In this document: positions 6,967 to 15,495 of the stretch, piece by piece
Position numbering within the stretch: position 1 is the first letter of the stretch
Layout of the letters: every line of letters begins with the position of its first letter
NCBI GenBank assembly: GCA_903884125.1
Contig: CAISDR010000455.1
Span: 1 to 16,161, forward strand
DNA: 16,161 nt
Direction of reading: 5' to 3'
Source of the DNA: an uncultured bacterium
GTDB lineage: Bacteria > Pseudomonadota > Alphaproteobacteria > CAISDR01
Notes under the pieces: model-generated
Databases searched by the model: none
What the model was told of the DNA's origin: nothing
What the model saw: the letters and a program-made list of their open reading frames with translations, nothing else
Made by a program: the position numbers and the translations under genes

Positions 6967-8210
6967 GAATCTCGATCAAGTTCAGCCAGGTCAAAGTGGC
7001 TGATGAAGTCGCATAAAACCGATAATGCCAGATCAGCATCAGCGGCAAGAATTGATTCCCGCGGATTGTGACTGATCCCCTTGTCACAGCGCACAAACAG
7101 CATGGCCATGGGCCAATGCCCCGCCAAAGCCATGGCATCATGCCCGGCACCGCTGGCCAGATGATGAACCGTTATACCAAGCCTGATCAGACTGTCCGCC
7201 CAGGCTTTCTGCAAATGCCGGTCACAGGGTGCAGCAGGTGCATCATAGTATCGTTCAACAGCCAAGATCAGCTGCCTGCGCGAGGCAATATCCTTCAGCA
7301 ATCCATCCAGCTGATCCAATGCCGTGCGCCTGATATCATCATCGCTATGACGGGTATCAATGGTAAATAACACTTGTCCTGCGATTACATTGGCCGCACC
7401 CGGTCTGGCTGAAACCTGACCGACCGTCGCCACCAATCCAGGTACGGAATTGCCCAATGCCTCGACAGCCAATGTAATTTCCGCAAATCCTGCCAGCGCA
7501 TCCTGACGCATGGTCATGGGAACGGTGCCCGCATGGCCCGCCATGCCGGTCAGCGTCACACGCCAGCGCGTTGCACCATTGATGGCGGTAACAATGCCTA
7601 AGGGCAGATCAGCGCGATCCAGAACCGGACCCTGTTCGATATGAACCTCGATATAGGCCAGCGCGTCAGTTTTGGGTCGCGCCGCATCGGCCAGGGAATT
7701 CGGATCAAGGCCCCAGCGCATCAGTTCCTCGCGCACGCTGATGCCTGATACATCTTTTGCATCCAGTTCACCGGGGGTCAATTTTCCAGCCAGCGCGCAC
7801 GAACCCAGCAGGGAGGTTGGAAAACGCAAGTTTTCTTCATCGCCAAATGCAATCACTTCAATCGCAAAGGGAAAATGTGTCCCTGTTTCATGCAAACGCC
7901 GAACCGCCGCAATGCCAAGGATGACACCCAGATTGCCATCATACCAGCCAGCATCACGCACCGTATCAATATGGGAACCGATAATCAGTGCCGGGGCGTG
8001 GGGCCCATGGCCTTCATACCGGCCGATAACATTGGCAATTGCATCCTGACGCACATGCATACCCGCTGCCCGCATCCAGTCACCAACTTGCGCACAGCCG
8101 CGCTGGTGGGCGGGTGACAAAAACAGACGGGTAAGCCTGCCTTCTTCATCCGACAGTTTTGCCAGTTCGGCCACACGTGCCATGACCCAGTCGCCATTGA
8201 TCATGGTCAT
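6963..8210 (-). CDS. allC: Allantoate amidohydrolase (M20/Zn-dependent hydantoinase-carbamoylase family)
   Basis: This 415-residue metal-dependent amidase is predicted to convert allantoate to (S)-ureidoglycine, CO2 and ammonia. The M20 di-metal site is complete: GSHIDTV (His80, Asp82), the bridging GWYDGNLGV (Asp91), GDEEN (Glu125/Glu126), HIEQGP (His190) and C-terminal ISHNPRES (His381). GMAGHAGTVPM (His226) is the dimer-interface substrate loop, and GAGHDAM (354-360) is the typical substrate-binding segment. The length is normal (about 410). The start ATG 8210 overlaps the puuE stop as ATGA, and the stop overlaps the aminotransferase start the same way. N-carbamoyl-L-amino acid hydrolase and ureidoglycolate amidohydrolase are close relatives. 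Placement between allantoinase and ureidoglycine aminotransferase makes allantoate the best substrate. Confidence 0.92.
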   Translation of the reverse strand: MTMINGDWVMARVAELAKLSDEEGRLTRLFLSPAHQRGCAQVGDWMRAAGMHVRQDAIANVIGRYEGHGPHAPALIIGSHIDTVRDAGWYDGNLGVILGIAAVRRLHETGTHFPFAIEVIAFGDEENLRFPTSLLGSCALAGKLTPGELDAKDVSGISVREELMRWGLDPNSLADAARPKTDALAYIEVHIEQGPVLDRADLPLGIVTAINGATRWRVTLTGMAGHAGTVPMTMRQDALAGFAEITLAVEALGNSVPGLVATVGQVSARPGAANVIAGQVLFTIDTRHSDDDIRRTALDQLDGLLKDIASRRQLILAVERYYDAPAAPCDRHLQKAWADSLIRLGITVHHLASGAGHDAMALAGHWPMAMLFVRCDKGISHNPRESILAADADLALSVLCDFISHFDLAELDRDS

Positions 8211-9130
8211 GCAGGCACTGCCGGATGAACGCGCTGCCAGTGCCGCGCAATATCAATACGCCTGGCAACCCAGACTTTTTCATGGCCCATGACATAATCG
8301 ATAAAGCGCGCAAGCGCTGCCGCCCGTCCGGGCCTGCCCACCAGACGGCAGTGCAGACCGATAGATAACATCCGGGGCCGGTCTGCCCCCTCGGCATAAA
8401 GCACATCGAAACTGTCTTTGAGATATTCGAAAAACTGACTACCCGCGTTGAACCCCTGATTGGTGGCAAAACGCATGTCATTGGCATCAAGTGTATAGGG
8501 GATAATCAGATGCGGTCCCTTTGGTCCCCCAATCCAGTAAGGCAGGTCATCGGCATAGGAATCCGATGAATAGACAAAACTGCCTTCTTCCATCACAAGT
8601 TCAACTGTATTTTCGGAACATCGCCCGAGGTAGAATCCCTGTGGCGGGGCGCCCGTGACATGGGTGTGGATCGCAATCGCCGATTTCAGATCTTCAGCCT
8701 CCTGCGCGCGGGGAATGCGGCGATAGTCGATCCATTTCAGACCGTGGCTGGCAATTTCCCAATCCGCTTCACGCATGGCTGCCACCTGTTCCGGCGCGCG
8801 CGCCAGCGCGGTTGCAACACCATAAACCGTGACGGGCACCTGGCGCCCGGTAAACATGCGCCACAGCCGCCAGAACCCTGCGCGCGCACCATATTCATAG
8901 ATGGATTCCATATTCATGTGCCGCTGGCCGATCCAGGGTTCGGCGCCAATGATTTCGGACAGAAACGCTTCCGATGCAGCGTCCCCATGGAGAATATTAT
9001 TCTCGCCCCCTTCTTCGTAATTGATCACGAATTGGACGGCGACGCGGGCATCATCAGGCCAGTGCGCCTGCGGCGGTGTTCGCCCATAGCCATGCATGTC
9101 ACGGGGGTAGGCGGATTTTCCCTCAGTCAT
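8207..9130 (-). CDS. puuE: Allantoinase PuuE (polysaccharide-deacetylase fold)
   Basis: This 307-residue cytosolic enzyme hydrolyses allantoin to allantoate. It belongs to the NodB/polysaccharide deacetylase-like PuuE family rather than the amidohydrolase (AllB) family. Characteristic stretches are YPRDMHGYGRTPPQAHWPDDARVAVQFVINYEEGGE at the start, EYGARAGFWRLWRMF, DWEIASHGLKWIDY (the usual NodB His motif region), GFYLGRCSENT, YSSDSYADDLPYW, PYTLDANDMRF and LSIGLHCRLVGRPGR. The length fits PuuE (about 300-315). The start ATG 9130 overlaps the puuD stop as ATGA, with GAAGG about 10 nt upstream, and the stop overlaps the amidohydrolase start. The family is known from Pseudomonas and other proteobacteria that also use PuuD. 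The assignment is firm. Confidence 0.96.
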   Translation of the reverse strand: MTEGKSAYPRDMHGYGRTPPQAHWPDDARVAVQFVINYEEGGENNILHGDAASEAFLSEIIGAEPWIGQRHMNMESIYEYGARAGFWRLWRMFTGRQVPVTVYGVATALARAPEQVAAMREADWEIASHGLKWIDYRRIPRAQEAEDLKSAIAIHTHVTGAPPQGFYLGRCSENTVELVMEEGSFVYSSDSYADDLPYWIGGPKGPHLIIPYTLDANDMRFATNQGFNAGSQFFEYLKDSFDVLYAEGADRPRMLSIGLHCRLVGRPGRAAALARFIDYVMGHEKVWVARRIDIARHWQRVHPAVPA

Positions 9131-10359
9131 GGCATCACGCCTTCAACCTTTGAATTCCTTAGCCAGTTGGCAAGAATAACACGTTCCTCATCAGAAATGT
9201 CCGTCACATTTCCCGGCGGCATCGCGTGGGTTGCAACCGCCCAGTCGGCAATTTTCTGACGATGAGATTCAATCAGGGTTGGATCGTCAAAGCGCGTTCC
9301 TTTGGGCGGTCCCGACAGATCGGCCCAGACCGGCTGTGCTGCATGACAGACGACGCAACGGGTCTCGATCACGGCGTGTGCCAGCGCCTGTGCCTCAACC
9401 GGGGGAAAGCTGGCCGCCCTTTGTTCAAGCTGTGCCAGATTGGACCCCTGCCAGCTCAAGAATACAATGACTATGGCACCCGCCCCACTGGCCCCCAACG
9501 TCCACCAGGGCGATGGCTGACCCTGATGGCGGGTGTTGAAAAAATGCCGGATCAGCGCGCCCATGATCAGGACGACAGCCAGAATGGCCCAGTTCAGGCG
9601 ATTGGCAAACATCATCGGATAATGATTGGCAATCATGATGAACACGACAGGCAAGGTCAGATAATTATTGTGCAGGGAACGCTGTTTGGCCCGTGCGCCA
9701 ATCCCCGGATCAGGACGCCTTCCCGCGATCAGGTCCGCCACGACTCTGGTCTGGCCGGGAATGATCACCATAAACACATTGGCCGCCATGATCGTGCCGA
9801 TCAGCGCGCCCATCTGCATCATTGCCCCGCGCCCGGAAAATAGCAGCGTGTAGCCATAGCTTGCGCCAACCAGCCCGACAAATCCACCAAGGCCCAACCC
9901 CCAGACACTGGAACCCAGCGGCGAACGACACAACAGATCGTATACCAGCCAGCCTGATGCCAGACCAATCAGGCTGTAGGTGATCGCCATCACTGGCGAC
10001 AGGATGACAACATTCGGGTCGATCAGGTACAGCGAGGCGTTGAAATAATAGACAAGCACCAGCAGCGCAAAACCCGAAAACCAGGTAGCATAGCTTTCCC
10101 ATTTGAACCAGGTCAGTTCATCGGGCATGCGCGCCGGTGCCACCAGATATTTCACCATATGGTAGAAGCCACCACCATGAACCTGCCAGGCTTCGCCATA
10201 GGCCTGATCGGGCAGGCCGTCGCGCTTTTTCAAACTGAAATCCAGCGCGATAAAATAAAATGAACTGCCAATCCACGCGATTCCGGCAATCACATGGAAC
10301 CAGCGCACGGCCAGTTCCAGCCAGCCTATCAGGAACGGCCCCAGCCCAAGCGCATCCAT
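9127..10359 (-). CDS. puuD: Membrane urate hydroxylase/dehydrogenase PuuD with fused cytochrome c
   Basis: This 410-residue inner-membrane enzyme oxidises urate to 5-hydroxyisourate and passes electrons to the respiratory chain instead of making H2O2. The N-terminal DUF989-type domain has about eight membrane segments (for example FHVIAGIAWIGSSFYFIAL, FSGFALLVLVYYFNASLYLI, GASGAGAIVIVFLSW). The C-terminal periplasmic cytochrome c domain has the heme motif CVVCH (335-339) and a likely axial Met380 in THAMPPGN. I chose ATG 10359 because it is preceded by GGGGGA and overlaps the xdhC stop as TGATG. It also yields the normal family length; the open frame continues 92 codons further upstream inside xdhC, without family character. 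Heme attachment implies dependence on a cytochrome c maturation system elsewhere. Confidence 0.96.
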   Translation of the reverse strand: MDALGLGPFLIGWLELAVRWFHVIAGIAWIGSSFYFIALDFSLKKRDGLPDQAYGEAWQVHGGGFYHMVKYLVAPARMPDELTWFKWESYATWFSGFALLVLVYYFNASLYLIDPNVVILSPVMAITYSLIGLASGWLVYDLLCRSPLGSSVWGLGLGGFVGLVGASYGYTLLFSGRGAMMQMGALIGTIMAANVFMVIIPGQTRVVADLIAGRRPDPGIGARAKQRSLHNNYLTLPVVFIMIANHYPMMFANRLNWAILAVVLIMGALIRHFFNTRHQGQPSPWWTLGASGAGAIVIVFLSWQGSNLAQLEQRAASFPPVEAQALAHAVIETRCVVCHAAQPVWADLSGPPKGTRFDDPTLIESHRQKIADWAVATHAMPPGNVTDISDEERVILANWLRNSKVEGVMP

Positions 10360-11366
10360 CAATTTCCCCCGACCATCGCAGGTATCGCCCCGATGTTTCC
10401 GTTCTGTGAGGCACGAAGCTCCACCCGCTGGATCAGATCTGCCAGTATTGAAATGGCAATGACACCGGGTTGCTTGCCCGACAGGGCGCCGTTGCCGATT
10501 GGACAGTGCATATGCTGATGTGCCATGGGCCCAAGGCAAAGCTGTGTCAGACGTGATAAAAACCGTGCGCGCTTTGTCATCGACCCGATGACGCCCAGAT
10601 AGGCGAAATCGCCCCGCGCCAGAACAGCTGCGCATATGGATAGATCAAGCGCGTGAGAATGCGTCATGACAAGATGGAATGCGTTCTGGGAAGCCGCGCG
10701 CGCGATGATCGTGGGGTCAGTGGCCGGAATGGATGTAACACCTGCTGGTATTGCATCAGGAAAGCGCTGCCGATCAATGTCGATCCAGTGCAGATCAAAT
10801 GGCAGATCGCGCGAGGCCGCCACAACCGCCCGGCCCACATGTCCGGCCCCATACAGGAATAATGGCGTTGCCAAAGATGGCGCGGGTTCAATCCAGAAGC
10901 CACCGGATCGGGGTTCCATCAATTGCATCTGGCGCGGAGCAGTCCCTGAAAGAATATGCCCGACCAGACGGGCAATCGTCATCGGCAATGTTCGGGCCTT
11001 GCTGCGGTCTGCCACCAGCACGGGAGCAGCACCTGAATCCAGTGGCACAACGGCCACCGCTGCTCCAGTTGGATCACGGATTCCATCGTCCTCGCGGCTC
11101 AGACATTCGAATAACAGGCGAACCACCCCACCACAGCACTGACCAAGTTGGGGGCCAAGGGCCACAGAAAAGCTGGCGCGATGCCAGCGGGCAAGATCCT
11201 GATCCAGCATTTTCCGGGCATCGGCAATTGCCTGCCATTCCAGTGCGCCGCCGCCGATCGTACCATCAATATCATTGGCCATGACAACCATATACGCGCC
11301 CAACTCGCGCGGACTTGATCCGTCGATCTTTATGATGGTGACGCGCACCTGATCGTGACGCGGCAT
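10359..11366 (-). CDS. xdhC: Xanthine dehydrogenase accessory protein XdhC
   Basis: This 335-residue cytosolic factor binds molybdenum cofactor, supports its sulfuration and inserts it into XdhB. It starts at ATG 11366, overlapping the xdhB stop as TGATG with GGGGGGA about 6 nt upstream; a TTG one codon earlier is less likely. The N-terminal domain shows VTIIKIDGSSPRELGAYMVV, GTIGGGALEWQ and the conserved LGPQLGQCCGG, where the Cys pair is thought to participate in cofactor binding. The C-terminal Rossmann-like domain contains LFLYGAGHVGRAVV, the THSHALD motif, AYLGVIGS and the closing CPIGNGALSGKQPGVIAISILADLI. The length is typical. It sits directly after the enzyme it matures, as in many proteobacterial xdh operons. 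Confidence 0.95.
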   Translation of the reverse strand: MPRHDQVRVTIIKIDGSSPRELGAYMVVMANDIDGTIGGGALEWQAIADARKMLDQDLARWHRASFSVALGPQLGQCCGGVVRLLFECLSREDDGIRDPTGAAVAVVPLDSGAAPVLVADRSKARTLPMTIARLVGHILSGTAPRQMQLMEPRSGGFWIEPAPSLATPLFLYGAGHVGRAVVAASRDLPFDLHWIDIDRQRFPDAIPAGVTSIPATDPTIIARAASQNAFHLVMTHSHALDLSICAAVLARGDFAYLGVIGSMTKRARFLSRLTQLCLGPMAHQHMHCPIGNGALSGKQPGVIAISILADLIQRVELRASQNGNIGAIPAMVGGN

Positions 11367-13666
11367 CAAAATCCCCCCAACGCGCGCAGGACCCGTTCAG
11401 GTGTTGCAGGCGCATCCAGCTGCGGCTCACCCTGATCGGGATTTGCCTGTGCAATGGCATCTATCAGCGCCAGAAGAACCGAATGCCCCAGCATCAGCGG
11501 TGGTTCGCCCACAGCCTTTGATCGATGAATTGTCTCTTCGATATTTTCACCCCGCGCATAAAGGGCAATGCGCATATCCTGCGGACGGTCCCCGCAGGTA
11601 GGAATTTTATAGGTGCTGGGTGCGTGTGTCAGCAGTTTGCCTTTCTGATCATAGACCAGTTCTTCGGTGGTCAGCCAGCCCGCACCCTGAACATACCCCC
11701 CTTCGATCTGGCCAAGATCCAGTGCCGGATTCAATGACCGCCCTGCATCATGCAGAATATCCGCCCGCAAAATCCGGTGTTCACCGGTCAGGGTGTCAAT
11801 CACAACCTCGCTGACTGCTGCGCCATAGGCGAAATAGAAGAATGGGCGGCCCTGTTTGATCGTGCGGTCCCATTGAATCTTCGGTGTTGCATAAAAGCCG
11901 GTAGATGAAAGCGATATACGCGCCGCATAGGCTGATGCTGCCACCTGAGCCAGTGAAAAGACTTCAAGCCCCACATGCACACCATCGGGCCGGAACCGGA
12001 TATCCGCCGGCGATACGCCATAGCGCTGGGACAGGTGATTGATCAGACGCGCACGAATGGTAAGGGCGGCATTCTGCGCTGCCTTGCCATTCAGGTCACT
12101 GCCCGAGGATGCAGCCGTGGCAGATGTATTGGGAACCTTGGCCGTGTGTGTTGGCGTTATTGCAATCACGGCGGGATCAACGGCAAAGACATCGGCCACC
12201 ACCTGCGCCACCTTGGTGAATAGCCCCTGACCCATTTCCGTCCCGCCATGGTTCAGATGGATTGAGCCATCCGTATAAATATGAACCAGCGCACCGGCCT
12301 GATTGAATTCAGTCTTGGTAAACGAGATGCCGAATTTTACCGGGCTTAAGGATATGCCACGTTTGAGCACAGGACTTGCACTATTCCAGCGCGCAATTTC
12401 CGCGCGCCGCGACCTGTAATCGCTGCTGGCCACCAAAGTACCGACCAGGTCCTGAATGATACAGTCTTCAACCACCATGCCGTAAGGCGTTACGCCCAAC
12501 TGGTTACGATCAGGTGTGTCTTTGGCCGGATAAAAATTTGCTTCGCGCACATCCAGCGGATCGAGATTTAAGGAACGGGCAATCGCATCGATCATCCGTT
12601 CCATTGCCAGCATGCCCTGCGGTCCACCGAAACCACGAAAGGCGGTCGCCGACTGTGTATGAGTCCTGCACCGATACGATGTGATCAAAATGTCGGGCAC
12701 GACATAACAATTGTCTGCATGCAGCATGGCGCGATCAGCAATTGCCTGTGACAGGTCAAAGGACATACCGCACCGCACGGCCTGGTCAACCACAAGGCCG
12801 AGAATTTTTCCGCGATCATCAAAACCGATTTCATAATCGATGCGAAAATCATGGCGCTTGCCCGTGATCATCATGTCGTCGTCACGATCATACCGACATT
12901 TCACGGCGCGCCCGGTGACACGTGCGGCCAGGGCCACAGCGGCTGCCGGCAGATTGCCATGGGTTTCCTTGCCCCCAAAGCCACCGCCCATACGACGAAC
13001 CTCGACATTGACCATGGCAAAGGGGATATGAAGTACATGGGCTATCGTGTGCTGAATTTCACTGGGGTGCTGGGACGAGCAAAAAACCGTCATCGCGCCG
13101 TCTTCACCGGGCAGCGCCATGGCGACCTGGCCTTCCAGATAGAAATGTTCCTGACCGCCGATGTAAAACCGGCCGGAACATGTATGCGGACTGGTATCAA
13201 GTGCCACACGCGCATCCCCGCGTGCCAGAACGTTTGGTGCCTCCAGAAAACTTTCCGCCGCCATCGCCTGATCAATCGTGATCAGTGCGGGCAGGTCATC
13301 ATATTCAATCTTCGCCAGATCGACGGCTGAACGCGCTGCCTGACGGCTGGTTGCTGCAACCGCAAACAGCGACTGGCCAATATATTGAACCAGCCCGTCG
13401 GCAAATAACGGATCGTCTCCGGCCCATGGGCTGACATCATTGCGACCCGGTACATCCTTGGCCGTCAATACACAGACGACACCCGGTGCGGCGCGCACGG
13501 CACTCAGATCCATATTCACGATGCGCGCGTGGGCATGGCTGCTCATCCCCAGCTGCAGGTGCAACACATCTGCGGGTGCGCGGATGTCATCGGTATAGGA
13601 TGCAGAACCGGTCACATGTTTGGTCGCACTTTCATGCACCAGCGATTTGTGAACCGCGCCCGTCAA
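11366..13666 (-). CDS. xdhB: Xanthine dehydrogenase large subunit, molybdopterin-binding (XdhB), TTG start
   Basis: This 766-residue subunit holds the molybdenum cofactor and oxidises hypoxanthine and xanthine to urate, passing electrons to the Fe-S clusters of XdhA. The preferred start is TTG 13666: it overlaps the xdhA stop as TTGA, has AGG 6 nt upstream, and yields MTGAVHKSLVHESATKHVTGSASYTDDI, the expected N-terminus and length. The open frame runs 28 codons further upstream inside xdhA. Family features are RRMGGGFGGKETHGNLPAAAVALAA, the purine-site segment TATSFRGFGG-like SATAFRGFGGPQGMLAMERM, HGGTEMGQGLFTKV, and the C-terminal GEPPLMLGHSVLLALIDA with the catalytic Glu of the active site. 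No truncation is seen. Confidence 0.95.
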   Translation of the reverse strand: MTGAVHKSLVHESATKHVTGSASYTDDIRAPADVLHLQLGMSSHAHARIVNMDLSAVRAAPGVVCVLTAKDVPGRNDVSPWAGDDPLFADGLVQYIGQSLFAVAATSRQAARSAVDLAKIEYDDLPALITIDQAMAAESFLEAPNVLARGDARVALDTSPHTCSGRFYIGGQEHFYLEGQVAMALPGEDGAMTVFCSSQHPSEIQHTIAHVLHIPFAMVNVEVRRMGGGFGGKETHGNLPAAAVALAARVTGRAVKCRYDRDDDMMITGKRHDFRIDYEIGFDDRGKILGLVVDQAVRCGMSFDLSQAIADRAMLHADNCYVVPDILITSYRCRTHTQSATAFRGFGGPQGMLAMERMIDAIARSLNLDPLDVREANFYPAKDTPDRNQLGVTPYGMVVEDCIIQDLVGTLVASSDYRSRRAEIARWNSASPVLKRGISLSPVKFGISFTKTEFNQAGALVHIYTDGSIHLNHGGTEMGQGLFTKVAQVVADVFAVDPAVIAITPTHTAKVPNTSATAASSGSDLNGKAAQNAALTIRARLINHLSQRYGVSPADIRFRPDGVHVGLEVFSLAQVAASAYAARISLSSTGFYATPKIQWDRTIKQGRPFFYFAYGAAVSEVVIDTLTGEHRILRADILHDAGRSLNPALDLGQIEGGYVQGAGWLTTEELVYDQKGKLLTHAPSTYKIPTCGDRPQDMRIALYARGENIEETIHRSKAVGEPPLMLGHSVLLALIDAIAQANPDQGEPQLDAPATPERVLRALGGF

Positions 13667-15141
13667 GACGCACCTGCCAGGTTCAACTGACCCAGTTCGA
13701 GCCGGTCTGTCGGCGCGATCTGACCGGTTGATTCCAGATAAAACCGCCACAACAGATTTTGCGCTACACCCAGCCTGTAACCTGCCGAACCACGCAAATC
13801 CGTCAACGGCTGGAAATCATCGCCAAACGCTGACTGCGCCTTGCGAACGGAATCTTCGGACCATTCCAGACCGGTCAGGACGGCTTCCACATGCGATGCG
13901 CGTTTAGGAATGCCAGCCATGCCACCAAAAGCAATGCGCGCTGATGTGATCTTTCCATCTGTGATGGTCAGGGCAAAACAGCCGCACAAGGTTGAAATAT
14001 CCTGATCAAATCGTTTCGATATTTTATAAAATCCCAGATGGTCACCAGATGCCGGACGCGGAATTGAGATGCTGACCAGCACGTCGCCCGGACGTCGATC
14101 CTGTTTGCCATAGCTCTGGAAAAAGTCTTCCAGTGCCATATCGCGTCTGTCGTGCCCGGATGCCAGTGTAATCCGCGCACCAAGCGCGATCAGCGCGGGC
14201 GGCATGTCGCCAATCGGCGATCCATTGGCAATATTACCGCCGATGGTGCCAGCCTGACGTACCTGCTGACCACCGATACGACGCATCAGCCGTGTCAGTT
14301 CGTCGGGCAGTTCTGGCACCTGCATCAGTTGATCATAGGTAACCCCAGCCCCGACGTCGATGGCAAAATCGGATACTGAAATCACTTTAAGTTCTGCAAC
14401 GCGGCCGAGGCAGATAATCGTATCAAGGACACGCTTTTGCTTTGTGACCCAAAGCCCCACATCAGTTGCGCCAGCCAGAATGACCGCATGCGGATGCCGG
14501 TCAGCCAATGTCAAAAGATCATCGAGTGAATCCGGGCTGAAAAACTGTTGTAAGCCATGACGGATCACAAGGCAGCCCGTCCGTTGCACGGATTCAAGGG
14601 CACGCGCTTCTTCTGCAATCACAGTTTCAAGCGCTACTGTGGAACGCACAGAAAACATCGAACAGGCTGAATCAATAATCGGCCCGTAGCCCGTGCACCG
14701 GCACAGATTACCTGCCAGCAGATCGGCAGCTTCTGACCGGCTTATGTCCGCACGCGACAGATAGGCTGTATGCAGCGACATCACGATGCCGGGTGTGCAA
14801 AAACCACATTGTGATCCATGATGATCAACCATTGCCTGCTGGCAGGGATGCAGTTTGCCGGAAGTGCCGATCGCTTCGACGGTTGTAATGGCCTGACCTT
14901 CAAGCATGGGCAGAAACTGGATGCAGGCATTTACCGCCCGATGGATGACGCCACCACTGGCCGGGCTGGCTAATGTGACGGTACATGCGCCACAGTCACC
15001 TTCCGCGCATCCTTCCTTGGTGCCGGTAAGGCTGCGCACGTCCCGCAGATAGTCGAGAAGCGTTGTAGTCGGCGCGACATCCCTGACAATAACCTTTTCG
15101 CCATTCAGATTGAAACAGACGCTGTTCAACTCCGCTGACAT
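13663..15141 (-). CDS. xdhA: Xanthine dehydrogenase small subunit, 2Fe-2S and FAD domains (XdhA)
   Basis: This 492-residue subunit carries electrons from the molybdenum site to NAD+. The plant-type 2Fe-2S ferredoxin domain has Cys45, Cys50, Cys53 (GCAEGDCGAC) and Cys73. The second [2Fe-2S] domain has Cys112/Cys115 (QCGFC) and Cys147/Cys149 (CRCTGYGPI). The CO-dehydrogenase-type FAD domain follows, with VILAGATDVGLWVTK and TIGGNIANGSPIGDMPPALIALGA, then the C-terminal CODH flavoprotein domain (FYKISKRFDQDISTLCGCFALTI, AFGGMAG). The length fits the bacterial XdhA form. The start ATG 15141 directly abuts the uraH stop (TGAATG), with GGGG about 7 nt upstream. All eight cluster Cys are present, so it should be functional. 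Confidence 0.96.
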   Translation of the reverse strand: MSAELNSVCFNLNGEKVIVRDVAPTTTLLDYLRDVRSLTGTKEGCAEGDCGACTVTLASPASGGVIHRAVNACIQFLPMLEGQAITTVEAIGTSGKLHPCQQAMVDHHGSQCGFCTPGIVMSLHTAYLSRADISRSEAADLLAGNLCRCTGYGPIIDSACSMFSVRSTVALETVIAEEARALESVQRTGCLVIRHGLQQFFSPDSLDDLLTLADRHPHAVILAGATDVGLWVTKQKRVLDTIICLGRVAELKVISVSDFAIDVGAGVTYDQLMQVPELPDELTRLMRRIGGQQVRQAGTIGGNIANGSPIGDMPPALIALGARITLASGHDRRDMALEDFFQSYGKQDRRPGDVLVSISIPRPASGDHLGFYKISKRFDQDISTLCGCFALTITDGKITSARIAFGGMAGIPKRASHVEAVLTGLEWSEDSVRKAQSAFGDDFQPLTDLRGSAGYRLGVAQNLLWRFYLESTGQIAPTDRLELGQLNLAGAS

Positions 15142-15495
15142 TCAACTGCCCCGATAGGTCGAATAGCCATAGGGCGCAAGCAACAGCGGTACATGATAAT
15201 GCTGGTCTCCCTGGTCAATCACAAAGCGCAAAACAACTTGGTCCAGAAATTGCCCGGCTGGCTGTCCGACGCCGACAGCCTTGAAATAGGCACCGGCAGC
15301 AAACTCCAGCTCATAGATTCCGGGGACAAAAGATCCCCCTTCGGCCAGGGGTCCGTCACAGCGGCCATCCGAATTCGTGATCTTCTGACAGACCAGATTG
15401 CGTGCGGTATCGGTCAGGCGGTAAAGGCTCAGGCTTATTCCTGCTGCCGGTCTGCCAAGGGCTGTGTCCAGTACATGCGTTGTCAGGCGGCCCAT
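15142..15495 (-). CDS. uraH: 5-Hydroxyisourate hydrolase (transthyretin-like), first gene of the purine operon
   Basis: This 117-residue enzyme hydrolyses 5-hydroxyisourate, the PuuD product, to OHCU. It has the transthyretin fold and all family hallmarks: THVLDTALGRPA at the N-terminus (His7), TNSDGRCDGPL (Arg45), HYHVPLLLAPYGYSTYRGS (His99/His101) and the invariant C-terminal YRGS. The length is typical and there is no signal peptide, so the site is cytosolic. The start ATG 15495 has GAGGT 3-4 nt upstream and AGGAG farther off. It leads the operon and is divergent from uraD, whose product acts next in the pathway. Confidence 0.97.
   Translation of the reverse strand: MGRLTTHVLDTALGRPAAGISLSLYRLTDTARNLVCQKITNSDGRCDGPLAEGGSFVPGIYELEFAAGAYFKAVGVGQPAGQFLDQVVLRFVIDQGDQHYHVPLLLAPYGYSTYRGS

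Noticed and set aside
8660..9259. 199-codon plus-strand open frame antisense to puuE
   Set aside because: PuuE on the other strand has complete family motifs; the antisense product has no recognisable features.
9226..9843. 205-codon plus-strand open frame antisense to puuD
   Set aside because: It is a shadow frame opposite a well-supported gene, rich in Arg, His and Pro, with no recognisable domain or ribosome binding site.
10360..10635. 92-codon upstream extension of the puuD frame
   Set aside because: It lies wholly inside xdhC, has no membrane or family character, and the ATG at 10359 with GGGGGA upstream gives the normal PuuD N-terminus.
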